64,000 bases of DNA, from the NCBI GenBank assembly GCA_016872215.1, contig VHAX01000004.1:1-64000 (forward strand), written 5' to 3'. Origin of the DNA: Sphingomonadales bacterium (lineage in GTDB: Bacteria; Bacteroidota; Bacteroidia; UBA7662). The notes below the pieces were generated by a model. The model was not told where the DNA came from and made no database searches. It worked only from the letters and a program-made list of their open reading frames with translations. Positions 51,876 through 61,029 of the stretch are shown here, in pieces. The first letter of the stretch is position 1. The number at the start of each line of letters is the position of its first letter. A program made the position numbers and the translations under genes.

Positions 51876-52403
51876 ATGCCACATACTATTGATTTTATCT
51901 TGCTTCTTGCATTTATTTGGGGGGTGTGGCAGGGATACCGCAAAGGTTTGATTGTCGAATTGGCGGGCATGATTGTACTAATAATATCCTTGTACCTCGG
52001 ATTGAAGGGCATGAACTGGGCAGCGGGTGTGTTACAAGCTTATTGGGGAGTCAATTCTGTTTGGTTGCCTATGATGGGTTTTCTACTGGTATTCGTAGGT
52101 TCCATAATTCTCGTGAAGGTTTTGGCGGGTTTACTGGAAAAATTGGTTCGTTCGTTGTTACCAGTCTGGATGAGTCAGGGTTTCGGTGGCCTGATTGGCG
52201 CGGCTAGATGGGTCTTATGGGTATCGCTTTTGCTCTGGGTATTTTCAGCCGCCGGTTTGATTTCCCAACAGGCTCGTATCGAATCCCGGGCGTACAACGT
52301 TTCCCAAGCATATGCCCAAGCCGTTATAAACGTCATGAAATCTGTTTTTGGCGATTTTGGTCAATTGTTCACGAAGGATCCCGGAGGATTAAAATCGTCC
52401 TGA
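51876..52403 (+). CDS. CvpA family membrane protein
   Basis: 175 residues with four hydrophobic helices (about 5-22, 28-45, 60-85, 105-130) and the CvpA opening ILLLAFIWGVWQGYRKGLIV, LAGMIVLIISLYLGLKG. CvpA homologues are inner-membrane proteins linked to envelope stress and colicin V production; role here unknown. Start at 51876 is supported by the promoter box; a GTG at 51852 would sit too near it. pabA follows 22 bases later. Confidence 0.85.
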   Translation: MPHTIDFILLLAFIWGVWQGYRKGLIVELAGMIVLIISLYLGLKGMNWAAGVLQAYWGVNSVWLPMMGFLLVFVGSIILVKVLAGLLEKLVRSLLPVWMSQGFGGLIGAARWVLWVSLLLWVFSAAGLISQQARIESRAYNVSQAYAQAVINVMKSVFGDFGQLFTKDPGGLKSS

Positions 52404-52425
52404 TGTACGGAATGAATGCAGTGAT

Positions 52426-53013
52426 ATGAGCGTATTGCTGATTGATAACTTCGATTCTTTCACCTACAATCTGCAACATCTAGTGTTGCTGGAGGGGGTG
52501 GATTGTACGGTTTGGCGCAACAACGATCCACGATTATTGGGGGATTTAGATACTTTTACGGCCATTATTTTGTCGCCCGGACCCGGAATCCCAATACACT
52601 CGGGTAATTTGATGGAGGTCATATCGCGTTGGAATACGAAAATCCCGATGTTGGGGATATGTTTGGGGCATCAAGCTTTAGGCTTGCATTTCGGCGCGAA
52701 GCTCATTGCGGCGCCCAGGCCATTGCATGGAATGGTTTCTCAGATCCGTCTTTGTGCAGATGAGGGTGAGATCCCATGGATGGGTGAGGCGGGTACTATA
52801 GTTGAGGTCATGCGCTATCATTCCTGGGTATTGGGAGACCTGCCCGAATGTTTGATTCCATTGGCTTACAGCATCGAAGACGACTGTCTTATGGCTTTGC
52901 GTCACCGCACTCTCCCACTCTATGGTGTGCAGTTTCACCCCGAATCTGTGGTTGGAATTGAGGTTCGGCAACTCGTGGCGACCTTTGTTCGGCAATCCCC
53001 CGTATTTTTGTAG
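52426..53013 (+). CDS. pabA: Glutamine amidotransferase of anthranilate/aminodeoxychorismate synthase (TrpG/PabA)
   Basis: 195 residues. Class I amidotransferase with catalytic Cys in MLGICLGHQALGL, and His/Glu in YGVQFHPESVVG. DNFDSFTYNLQHLV and LSPGPGIP complete the family signature. It supplies ammonia to the chorismate-using large subunit for tryptophan or folate. No trp gene is adjacent, so the folate role is more likely; this is inference. The symbol could equally be trpG. Confidence 0.87.
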   Translation: MSVLLIDNFDSFTYNLQHLVLLEGVDCTVWRNNDPRLLGDLDTFTAIILSPGPGIPIHSGNLMEVISRWNTKIPMLGICLGHQALGLHFGAKLIAAPRPLHGMVSQIRLCADEGEIPWMGEAGTIVEVMRYHSWVLGDLPECLIPLAYSIEDDCLMALRHRTLPLYGVQFHPESVVGIEVRQLVATFVRQSPVFL

Positions 53014-53050
53014 ATCATTTCGGATATTTTTTATCCACGAACCCAATAGT

Positions 53051-53713
53051 ATGCGCATTGCTCAGCTTGAACACAGCACGGTACCTGAAATTCGTTTGGG
53101 AGATACCTTTCAAAAAGTGCGTGAAATGATGTTGGACGCACGTTTGTTTGATCTGCCCGTGGTGGATTCCTCTGGTTTGTTTAGGGGTTCTCTTCAGTAT
53201 GAACAGATTCAGGACAGAAAGACAGGTAAAATCTCCCAATTGCCAGAAGGAACGCATAATCCCTTTTTTATGGATGAGGAGGATGCGATTGGTCGGTTAT
53301 TGGAGCAGATGAGACTCCAAAACACCGATTGCATGCCAATTTGTGATTCCCTGAGTCAATATCGCTATTGTGTGACCTCCTCCGATCTTTTGCGCTGGGT
53401 TGAGGGTGAGAGTATGCTTGCCCAGCCTGGGGCGGTCATGAGTTTGCGCATGACCGTGCACGATTATTCTCCCGCTGAGTTGGCACGTATCGCTGAATCG
53501 AATCGAGCCCTCATCCTGAATTTGAGGATGCACGATGATGATGTGCCTGGTATGTGTATGGTGCACCTCAAGTTTAATCTGCTTGACTTAAGCCAGTTGG
53601 TGTCGGGTTATGAGCATTTTGGCTATGAAGTTGTCTATGTGAGTCACGAAACCCGGCGCGACGAATGGCTACGTGACCGCTATTCGTCGCTCATGCGCTA
53701 TTTGGAAATTTAG
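53051..53713 (+). CDS. CBS-domain pair protein with C-terminal ACT-like domain
   Basis: 220 residues from the ATG at 53051; a longer frame would overlap pabA. Two CBS motifs (about 10-60 and 75-125: EIRLGDTFQKVREMMLDARL, DLPVVDSSGLFRGSLQ, NTDCMPICDSLSQYRYC) probably bind an adenosine ligand. The C-terminal 75 residues resemble an ACT/ferredoxin-like fold (EHFGYEVVYVSHETRRDEWL). It precedes nadK by five bases, an order common in Bacteroidota, so the ligand may report nucleotide status. Confidence 0.82.
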   Translation: MRIAQLEHSTVPEIRLGDTFQKVREMMLDARLFDLPVVDSSGLFRGSLQYEQIQDRKTGKISQLPEGTHNPFFMDEEDAIGRLLEQMRLQNTDCMPICDSLSQYRYCVTSSDLLRWVEGESMLAQPGAVMSLRMTVHDYSPAELARIAESNRALILNLRMHDDDVPGMCMVHLKFNLLDLSQLVSGYEHFGYEVVYVSHETRRDEWLRDRYSSLMRYLEI

Positions 53714-53718
53714 AGACC

Positions 53719-54609
53719 ATGATTGTTGCCCTCTATGGCAGAGCTTTGCCCGACGGACAGAAGTCAGGGTTGGAGGCATGTGTGGACGCGTTCGTACAGT
53801 CGGGTGTGGAGGTCATTCTCTTCGAAAAGCTTGCGGAATCTCTGATTCGTTTGGGTGGAAGGTGGACTGGAGCTGTTTTTGGGGAAAGTGTACCGGATGT
53901 CGGTCATTCCGGGTTTTTTGTTACCCTAGGCGGCGACGGTACTTTATTGGATTCAGTTGTTCATGTGCGGGATCAGGGGATCCCTGTTTTGGGCATTAAT
54001 TATGGTCGATTAGGCTATTTGACATCGGCCTTGCCCGAGCAAATGAAAGGGGTGGTTCAGCAGTTGATAGACGGACAATTCACCATCGAGCAGCGAAGTA
54101 TGGTGTTCATGGAGTCGGAGGAGAGTTTGTTTGGGGATTGTCCATACGCTCTCAATGAGCTGGCCATTCATAAGAACAACTTGTCTTCCGTGATCAGGAT
54201 CCAGGTCTTGGTCGACGGAGTAAATATGAACACCTACCATGCTGATGGATTGGTAATCTCTACACCCACGGGCAGTACGGGCTATAATCTGAGTTGCGGT
54301 GGCCCGATCACCATGCCCAACGCTCAGGTCTTTGTGGTGAGTGCAGTTGCCCCCCACAACCTAAATGTTCGTCCCGTCGTGCTCCCTGATGCCTCCACCC
54401 TCCACCTCAATATTGAGTCGGCCGGTAGCGGTGTCATGCTTTCCATGGACTCCCGGTCTGTGTTCATCCAAAAGCCCGGGCGCATTGTCGTTCGTCGCAA
54501 TTCATTTGATTTTCCATTGGTTCGGCTCAATGGTCAAAATCACCTTTCTGTCCTACGCTCCAAGTTGATGTGGGGGGTTGACCGGCGTAACGAGCGGGAT
54601 CATTACTGA
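53719..54609 (+). CDS. nadK: NAD kinase
   Basis: 296 residues. Phosphorylates NAD to NADP. GGDGTLLDS (residues 71-79) with catalytic Asp73, NELAIHKNNLSSVIRIQVLV, and DGLVISTPTGSTGYNLSCGG are diagnostic. It opens the strongly conserved Bacteroidota run that continues through DUF6089, UppS and BamA, although the 116-base gap after it could hold a promoter. Confidence 0.95.
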   Translation: MIVALYGRALPDGQKSGLEACVDAFVQSGVEVILFEKLAESLIRLGGRWTGAVFGESVPDVGHSGFFVTLGGDGTLLDSVVHVRDQGIPVLGINYGRLGYLTSALPEQMKGVVQQLIDGQFTIEQRSMVFMESEESLFGDCPYALNELAIHKNNLSSVIRIQVLVDGVNMNTYHADGLVISTPTGSTGYNLSCGGPITMPNAQVFVVSAVAPHNLNVRPVVLPDASTLHLNIESAGSGVMLSMDSRSVFIQKPGRIVVRRNSFDFPLVRLNGQNHLSVLRSKLMWGVDRRNERDHY

Positions 54610-54725
54610 TTTGGATACACCTATACGTTGATTTCGGGGTCAACCATAGCTGCACTGCGAAAAAAGAGAGAGAAGATGTATATTCGCCCTTTGTACTTGT
54701 TTTGATCGTCCTCTTTCCATCGCTT

Positions 54726-55565
54726 ATGATTCGAATTATACCTCTGATTGTTCTCCTGATGGGCTTATTGACGAGCGTTCGTGCCCAGGATGTTGAGTTT
54801 GGTGTGAATACCTTTGCCACATCTTATGTTGGCGAGCTCAATAATTCCCTGAATTGGGCGTCGAACATTCGTTACGGAAGCGGGTTTCACGTGCGTCGGA
54901 ACATCAATCCATGGTGGTCGGTCCGTTCCGATGCCAACTGGGCTATTATTGCGGGTGCCGACAACCGGGAAGACCGTATATCGAACTACCGCAATTTAAG
55001 CTTTCGTTCGGCTGTGTTCGAGATTACCGCCCTCGCCGAATACCGGATTCGTCCCATCACCATCTTCCCGAGTCGCCACCGCATGACCCCTTATGTTGCG
55101 GCCGGATTCCACCTCTTTCACTTTGACCCGCAGGCAAAATACAAGGGAGAATGGTATGATTTGGCTCCTCTGAGTTTGGAGGGACAAGGCCTCGCTGAGT
55201 ATCCCGACAGAAAGCCATACTCTCTGGCGCAAATCGGTATTCCTGTGGCCGTTGGCATGCGATGGGCCTCCCGCCAGAATTTGAGGATTGCGCTCGAGGC
55301 CGGATATCGGTTCACGTTCACCGATTATCTGGATGATGTTGGGGGATTTTATGCCAACCCGGCCGTAGTGGCTTCCAACAAGGGAGCCATCGCTGGGGCG
55401 CTTGCCGACAGAAGATCGGAGTTGAATACGGCACAGTCATTTCTGGAGCCTGCTGAGGTGGGGTCGTTCCGGGGATCACCCCGCTGGAATGACGGCTATG
55501 TGTTTGTGGGTCTGTCTTTTAGTTACGTTCGCTTTCGTTCATCCTGTCCCGTTATCACACCATGA
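54726..55565 (+). CDS. DUF6089-type outer-membrane beta-barrel protein
   Basis: 279 residues from the ATG at 54726 (MIRIIPLIVLLMGLLTSVRA, cleavage AQ). Barrel-like strands with DUF6089 features: FATSYVGELNNSLNWASNIR, AEYRIRPITIFPSRHRMTPY, GYRFTFTDYLDDVGGFY, ADRRSELN. Overlaps the next gene by four bases (ATGA), and that gene is its paralogue. Always found near BamA; probably an outer-membrane barrel of unknown function. Confidence 0.82.
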   Translation: MIRIIPLIVLLMGLLTSVRAQDVEFGVNTFATSYVGELNNSLNWASNIRYGSGFHVRRNINPWWSVRSDANWAIIAGADNREDRISNYRNLSFRSAVFEITALAEYRIRPITIFPSRHRMTPYVAAGFHLFHFDPQAKYKGEWYDLAPLSLEGQGLAEYPDRKPYSLAQIGIPVAVGMRWASRQNLRIALEAGYRFTFTDYLDDVGGFYANPAVVASNKGAIAGALADRRSELNTAQSFLEPAEVGSFRGSPRWNDGYVFVGLSFSYVRFRSSCPVITP

Positions 55566-56392
55566 AGCTCATAAGATCTATTTTGCTCATCCTTTTTTGC
55601 GGCCTATTTCTTCCAGCCCGTGCACAATTCTGGGATTTGGCCGCGGGGGCTGGCGTAAGCGGTTATGCGGGTGATCTTCGTCCTGATTTTGGCTTGAAGA
55701 AACTCAATCCGGTGGGTTACGGTTGGATTAAATACAACGCGACCCCGCATTGGGGCTTCCGCTTTTCGCTCCTGCACACGCAAGTGGAGGCATCCGATAT
55801 GGATGCACCTTATCTGTGGATGCGAAACCGCAATCTGAATTTCGTGTCGAGCATCACCGAGACTTCGGCCTTGGCCGAGTTTAACTTTTTCAAATACATC
55901 ACCGGACAAAAGCGGCATAACCATACGCCATTTATTTTTTCGGGCTTGTCGCGTTTTAGGTATGACCCTGCCGCCGTGGTGGACGGGCAAAAAGTGGAAC
56001 TTCGTCCACTAGGTACCGAGGGACAGGGGCTCGACAGTTTTCCAGGACGTTCGATCTACGGACAATACGCATTGGCGATTCCCTTCGGAATTGGCTATCG
56101 CTACAACTTCAATAGTATGCATTCCCTGAGTTTTGAAATCTCGGGCCGGTATGCGCTCACCGACTATCTGGATGATGTGAGTTTGACCTACCCCGGCTAC
56201 ACCTATATGTCACAATCACGCTCTCCACTTTCGGCACAAATGTCGGATCGTTCGGAGGAGTTGGGTTTGCCACGCAATGTGTCCGGTGCACAGCGTGGAA
56301 TTAATTCCTACAACGATATATATTGGTATGCAGGGGTTAGTTACATTCTAACGCTGAAAACCGGCAGGTGCTTCGGTATGGAGCAGCGATGA
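55562..56392 (+). CDS. Second DUF6089-type beta-barrel protein (paralogue)
   Basis: 276 residues, signal MKLIRSILLILFCGLFLPAR (AQ). Shares with its neighbour the strand order and motifs (GVSGYAGDLRPDFGLKKLNP, SALAEFNFFKYITGQKRHNH, GRYALTDYLDDVSLTYPGY, MSDRSEEL). The matched motif TDYLDDV and the DRxxEL ending show a tandem duplication. uppS starts 25 bases later. Confidence 0.82.
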   Translation: MKLIRSILLILFCGLFLPARAQFWDLAAGAGVSGYAGDLRPDFGLKKLNPVGYGWIKYNATPHWGFRFSLLHTQVEASDMDAPYLWMRNRNLNFVSSITETSALAEFNFFKYITGQKRHNHTPFIFSGLSRFRYDPAAVVDGQKVELRPLGTEGQGLDSFPGRSIYGQYALAIPFGIGYRYNFNSMHSLSFEISGRYALTDYLDDVSLTYPGYTYMSQSRSPLSAQMSDRSEELGLPRNVSGAQRGINSYNDIYWYAGVSYILTLKTGRCFGMEQR

Positions 56393-56417
56393 TGAAGAGG
56401 GGAGGGGGGGTGACCAT

Positions 56418-57164
56418 ATGACCGCAGCTGACTTTACGGATCGGCAAAAACTGCCCCGGCATATCGCAATCATTATGGATGGCAACGGCAGGTGGGCACG
56501 TGCGCATGGTATGAAGCGGATTTTTGGTCACCGCGAGGGCGTCCGTGCGGTTCGTGAATGTGCGGAGGTCTGTGCCGAATTGCATATACCCTATTTAACC
56601 CTCTACGCATTCTCTGCTGAAAACTGGTCGCGCCCAAGGGAGGAGGTCAATGCCCTTATGCGCCTGCTGGTGGATACGGTTACCGCGGAAATGGACACCT
56701 TTAAGCGCAACAACATCCGCTTGAATGCGTTTGGGGCACTTGACGAACTCCCCGTTTTTTGTCGCAAGGGTCTGTCGAATGCGATGAAAGAAACTATACA
56801 CCATACAGGGCTCACCCTCAATCTGGCGCTGAGCTACTCAGCACGCAATGAGCTGGTGCACGTGGTGCGTACATTGGCTGAGCGCGTACAGACTGGAGTA
56901 CTGAAGACAGAAGAAATTGACGCAGAACAGATAGCGGCATCCACCTATACGGCTGGTATGCCCGACCCGGAACTGATGATCCGAACAAGCGGGGAGAAGC
57001 GTATTTCCAATTTTCTGCTCTGGCAGCTGGCCTACGCTGAGTTGTACTTCACTCCGGTTTTATGGCCCGATTTCAACAAGGAGCACCTCTATCAGGCTAT
57101 TTCTGATTATTTGACTCGTGAGCGTCGTTTCGGCAAAACGGGCGAGCAAATTCAAAAAATCTGA
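56418..57164 (+). CDS. uppS: Undecaprenyl diphosphate synthase (isoprenyl transferase)
   Basis: 248 residues, cis-prenyltransferase that makes the C55 carrier for peptidoglycan and polysaccharides. HIAIIMDGNGRWARAHG with catalytic Asp21, FGHREGVRAVRECAEVCAE, LTLYAFSAENWSRPREEV, and RTSGEKRISNFLLWQLAYAE are all standard. Its stop shares one base with the bamA start (TGATG), so the two are translationally linked. Carrier supply next to outer-membrane assembly genes is a conserved arrangement. Confidence 0.95.
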   Translation: MTAADFTDRQKLPRHIAIIMDGNGRWARAHGMKRIFGHREGVRAVRECAEVCAELHIPYLTLYAFSAENWSRPREEVNALMRLLVDTVTAEMDTFKRNNIRLNAFGALDELPVFCRKGLSNAMKETIHHTGLTLNLALSYSARNELVHVVRTLAERVQTGVLKTEEIDAEQIAASTYTAGMPDPELMIRTSGEKRISNFLLWQLAYAELYFTPVLWPDFNKEHLYQAISDYLTRERRFGKTGEQIQKI

Positions 57165-59668
57165 TGTCCAGAATTGTAGTTGGCCTTCTTGTTGTTTTGT
57201 TGCTTATCATCCTACCGAGGCCGGGCTTGGCCCAGGCCAAAAGGGATTTGCGTTCATCCGCTGCCTCCGCAGAGCCCATGGTCCGCAGCTACACTATAGG
57301 TGGTATCCGGGTTGAAGGGGTCCAGAACTTTGATACAGAGGTACTCCTGATGCTGGCCGGACTTAAGGTGGGTGATGCTATTGATTTGCCGGGTGAGGTG
57401 CTCACCAAAGCCGTGCGCAGCCTCTGGAAGCAGGGTTTGTTTGGTGATGTGGTAATTGAAGTGGAGCGGTATGAGTCGAACACCGTCTTTCTTAAAGTAG
57501 TGCTACAGGAACGCCCGAGGTTGAGCAAATTCGCTTTCAGCAAGTCGTTGCGCAAATCATATGCCGATGATCTGACCGAAAAATTGAAGGATTTCCGGGG
57601 CAAGGTGTTTTCCGACCACATCAGATCCACGACGGTTGAACTGATCAAGAACTATTTTGCGGAGAAGGGTTATGGAGATTTGCGCGTTGAAATAAAGGAG
57701 GAGCCCGACACCACCCACCAGAATATGGTGCTCGTTCGCCTTTACATTCAAACGGGTGACAGGGTACGGGTAGGCTCGTTGATGCTGGAAGGCAACCAGG
57801 CGGTTCCTACCAAGAAAATTCGCAGAAAGATGAAAGGAACCAAGCCCTATCAGAGGTTCAATATCTTTCGAAACGCTAAATTTGATGAGACCAAGTATGC
57901 GGAGGATAAAGAAGCTCTGTTGAAGGTGTATCGTGAGGAGGGTTTCCGCGACGCCCGTATCGTTCAGGATACGCAATGGCGTGAACAGTCGATGGTTCAC
58001 ATTCGGATTCGAATCGATGAGGGCAATATGTATTTTTTCCGAAACATTCGTTTTTCGGGGAACACCCTTTATCCCGACTCCATCCTCAGTAAGGTGTTGG
58101 GGATCGAGCCTGGAGAGGTGTATAGTCCCAAAACCCTCGAAAGTCGGCTACAGATCGATCCGAACGGGCGCGATATTTCCAGCATGTATATGGACAACGG
58201 CTATCTGTTTTTTCAGGTCAATCCGGTTGAGGCGCGTTTGGAAGGAGATTCCGTGGACCTTGAAATTCAGATATTTGAGGGGGCGCAAGCTACGGTGAAT
58301 CGGGTGACCGTGACGGGGAACACCAAAACCAGTGAGCATGTGGTACTTCGTGAGTTGCGGACACGGCCCGGACAAAAATTCAGTCGCAGCGATGTCATCC
58401 GTACGCAACGGGAGCTGAGTCAACTCGGCTATTTCGATCCAGAGCAGTTGGGGGTTACCCCAACCCCGAATCCGGCCGATGGTACGGTCGACATCGAATA
58501 CAAAGTTGCAGAACGCTCCAACGACCAAATCGAGCTCTCCGGCGGATGGGGTGCAGGACAAGTGGTGGGGACGCTCGGGCTTATTCTCAATAATTTCAGT
58601 GCACGAAGGCTATTCGATCCATCAGCCTGGAATCCTGTACCAATGGGCGACGGACAAAGACTGAGCATTCGTGCACAAGGTAACGGACGGTTTTTCCGCT
58701 CCTATAATTTTTCCTTTACAGAGCCCTGGCTTGGTGGGTCTAAGCCCAATGCCCTGTCGGTGAGTGCCTACACCACCTTGCAGTCGACCGGTTTGGCAGC
58801 GGGCAATCCCAACGCGGGTTCGCTCACCCTCAACGGTCTGACTGTGAGCCTGGGCAAGCGCCTTAAGGTACCTGATGATTATTTTACCCTACTCCATTCA
58901 GTCAATTTTCAGCAGTTTATTTCGCGCAATTATCAGATCACTGTTTTTTTGCCGAATGGGTTGTCGAATAACTTTTTCATCCGCGAAACACTGGCCCGAA
59001 ACAGCATTGACCAGCCGATTTTCCCCAGAAGCGGTTCAAATTTATCCTTATCGGTTCAGTTGACACCGCCCTATACGGCCTTGGGAAGAAAGGTGGGAGC
59101 AGATGCGGCTGCCGCCGACCGTTACCGCTGGATGGAGTATCATAAATGGCGTTTCGATAGTCAGTATTTTCTGAAACTGGCAGGTAATCTGGTCTTGATG
59201 AGTCGTGTGCAACTAGGTTTCTTGGGTAATTACTCCTCTTCTTTCGGGGACATTCCTCTGGGTAGATTTTATGTGGGAGGAGACGGACTTATGGGCTTTG
59301 TACTCGACGATAGGGAGTTGATCGGCCTAAGGGGCTATCAAAACAATTCGCTGAGTCCACGTAACGCCTCCGGGCAATTTGTGGGCGCAACCGCGTTTCA
59401 GAAATATACCATGGAATTGCGTTATCCGCTCACCCTCAACCCGAGTGCCACCATCTACGTGACCTCGTTTCTGGAGGCGGGCAATAGTTTTATGCGTTTG
59501 CGCGAATTTGAACCGTTCACGAATTTCCGCTCGGCTGGTTTGGGTGTGCGCTTTTTTCTACCGATGTTTGGGCTGCTCGGGGTGGATTGGGGCTATGGCT
59601 TCGATCGGGTGCCCGGACTTGAGGCCCACAAAAGCAATTTCCATATAACCATAGGACAAAACTTCTGA
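57164..59668 (+). CDS. bamA: Outer-membrane protein assembly factor BamA
   Basis: 834 residues. Signal MSRIVVGLLVVLLLIILPRP, five POTRA domains (about 45-460; IGGIRVEGVQNFDTEVLLML, GSLMLEGNQAVPTKKIRRKM, NIRFSGNTLYPDSILSKVLG, VNRVTVTGNTKTSEHVVLRE), then the 16-strand barrel containing ELIGLRGYQNNSLSP (the L6 loop RGY) and ending in IGQNF. It inserts barrel proteins into the outer membrane. It shares one base with the ompH gene after it (TGATG), giving a tight envelope-assembly operon. Confidence 0.95.
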   Translation: MSRIVVGLLVVLLLIILPRPGLAQAKRDLRSSAASAEPMVRSYTIGGIRVEGVQNFDTEVLLMLAGLKVGDAIDLPGEVLTKAVRSLWKQGLFGDVVIEVERYESNTVFLKVVLQERPRLSKFAFSKSLRKSYADDLTEKLKDFRGKVFSDHIRSTTVELIKNYFAEKGYGDLRVEIKEEPDTTHQNMVLVRLYIQTGDRVRVGSLMLEGNQAVPTKKIRRKMKGTKPYQRFNIFRNAKFDETKYAEDKEALLKVYREEGFRDARIVQDTQWREQSMVHIRIRIDEGNMYFFRNIRFSGNTLYPDSILSKVLGIEPGEVYSPKTLESRLQIDPNGRDISSMYMDNGYLFFQVNPVEARLEGDSVDLEIQIFEGAQATVNRVTVTGNTKTSEHVVLRELRTRPGQKFSRSDVIRTQRELSQLGYFDPEQLGVTPTPNPADGTVDIEYKVAERSNDQIELSGGWGAGQVVGTLGLILNNFSARRLFDPSAWNPVPMGDGQRLSIRAQGNGRFFRSYNFSFTEPWLGGSKPNALSVSAYTTLQSTGLAAGNPNAGSLTLNGLTVSLGKRLKVPDDYFTLLHSVNFQQFISRNYQITVFLPNGLSNNFFIRETLARNSIDQPIFPRSGSNLSLSVQLTPPYTALGRKVGADAAAADRYRWMEYHKWRFDSQYFLKLAGNLVLMSRVQLGFLGNYSSSFGDIPLGRFYVGGDGLMGFVLDDRELIGLRGYQNNSLSPRNASGQFVGATAFQKYTMELRYPLTLNPSATIYVTSFLEAGNSFMRLREFEPFTNFRSAGLGVRFFLPMFGLLGVDWGYGFDRVPGLEAHKSNFHITIGQNF

Positions 59669-60384
59669 TGATACGCTTTATTTTTGGAATCGGTCTGCTT
59701 CTGTTGTTATATCCTGTTGTAGTTTCAGCGCAGAAGTATGCGTATATCGACAGCGAGTATATACTGGGACAAATCACAGAATACAAGGCTGCTCAGGCCA
59801 AAATCGATGCACTGGCGGAAGAGTGGTCGACCGAATTAACCGAAAAGCGAGCCTTCATCGAAAGCATGCAACGCTCATTCAAGGCCGAGCAGGTTTTATT
59901 GACCGCTTCCATGAGGGAAGAAAAAATGGCAGAAATCAAGGAAAAGGAGGTCGAATTGGAAGAGTTGCAGTCGAAGCGTTTTGGTTACGAGGGGGAGTTG
60001 TGGGTCAAACAGCAGGAGTTCATTAAGCCTCTGCAGGATCGAATTTATGAAGCGGTACAAAAATATGCCCGCGAAAAGGGATATGACCTTATTTTTGACC
60101 GCGCAGGAGCCGTAACCCTGATCTATGCCAATGGAAAATTTGATAAAAGCGACGACATCCTGACAGAAATGGGGGTAGCTCCAACGACTGCCAGGGAAAA
60201 AGTCCGAACCCGAATGCCTGCGCTTCCTAAGGTCAACGTGCCCGGACTTGAGCGATTTAAGGAGGAAATCAAGGGCGACGACAAAGAAAGTCCACCTGTC
60301 GTTCAGCCTGCGCGTACACCATCTCCGACCACCGGAACCCCCCCGTCGAACCCCGCCCCTCGTCCGGGCACCCGACCCCGATAA
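59668..60384 (+). CDS. OmpH/Skp-family periplasmic chaperone, Pro-rich tail
   Basis: 238 residues. Signal MIRFIFGIGLLLLLYPVVVS (AQ), then IDSEYILGQITEYKAAQAKI and a long coiled coil (about 45-125), then EKGYDLIFDRAGAVTLIYAN, the Skp core. The last 60 residues are basic, then Pro/Thr-rich (PARTPSPTTGTPPSNPAPRP). It should hold unfolded outer-membrane proteins for BamA, encoded just before it. The tail is probably disordered. Confidence 0.88.
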   Translation: MIRFIFGIGLLLLLYPVVVSAQKYAYIDSEYILGQITEYKAAQAKIDALAEEWSTELTEKRAFIESMQRSFKAEQVLLTASMREEKMAEIKEKEVELEELQSKRFGYEGELWVKQQEFIKPLQDRIYEAVQKYAREKGYDLIFDRAGAVTLIYANGKFDKSDDILTEMGVAPTTAREKVRTRMPALPKVNVPGLERFKEEIKGDDKESPPVVQPARTPSPTTGTPPSNPAPRPGTRPR

Positions 60385-60415
60385 CCAACCATACACTAAC
60401 TAATAATAATATAAA

Positions 60416-60970
60416 ATGAAAAAATTAATTCTCTTTAGCGGTCTTTTCCTGTTTGGTTTGTCAAACCCGACCGTGCAGGCTCAGAACTTAACCAGAACAC
60501 AACAGGATATGCCACTCAAACTAGGCCACATTAACTCATCGGATCTGGTGGCGATGATGCCCGAGACCAAAAAGTCGGAAGACAGCCTGAAGCGCTACAC
60601 GGAAGATTTGAATGGGCAACTGGAGCAAATGCTTGCCGAATTAAAAACCAAATACACGGAGTATCAGTCGAAGCAAGGTTCCTGGAGCGATGCCGTTCGG
60701 GAATACCGTGGCAAGGAAATTCAGGATCTTCAGACGAACATCGACAATTTTCAACAGCGTGCTCAGCAGGATATTTCTTCGAAACGGGAGGAACTTTTAC
60801 GGCCCATCATGGAAAGGGCGGAGCAGGCTATCAAGGATGTTGCTAAGGACGGAAAATACACCTATGTATTCGATTCGGGTGGCGGAACTTTATTGCACTA
60901 CCAGGATTCAGACGATATTATGGAGCCGGTGAAGAAGAAGTTGGGTCTGCCTGCAGGTATAAAGCCCTAA
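60416..60970 (+). CDS. Second OmpH/Skp-family chaperone
   Basis: 184 residues, signal MKKLILFSGLFLFGLSNPTV (QAQ). LGHINSSDLVAMMPETKKSE, a coiled-coil region (about 55-130) and AKDGKYTYVFDSGGGTLLHY match Skp/OmpH. Shorter, without the Pro-rich tail. A likely duplicate of the previous gene; pairs of ompH genes after bamA are common in Bacteroidota. Confidence 0.9.
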   Translation: MKKLILFSGLFLFGLSNPTVQAQNLTRTQQDMPLKLGHINSSDLVAMMPETKKSEDSLKRYTEDLNGQLEQMLAELKTKYTEYQSKQGSWSDAVREYRGKEIQDLQTNIDNFQQRAQQDISSKREELLRPIMERAEQAIKDVAKDGKYTYVFDSGGGTLLHYQDSDDIMEPVKKKLGLPAGIKP

Positions 60971-61029
60971 GTGGTTTGCTTGAACGATTGCTTTTCGCTA
61001 CCTTGCAACCTCCTTTTTGATGCCCTAAT

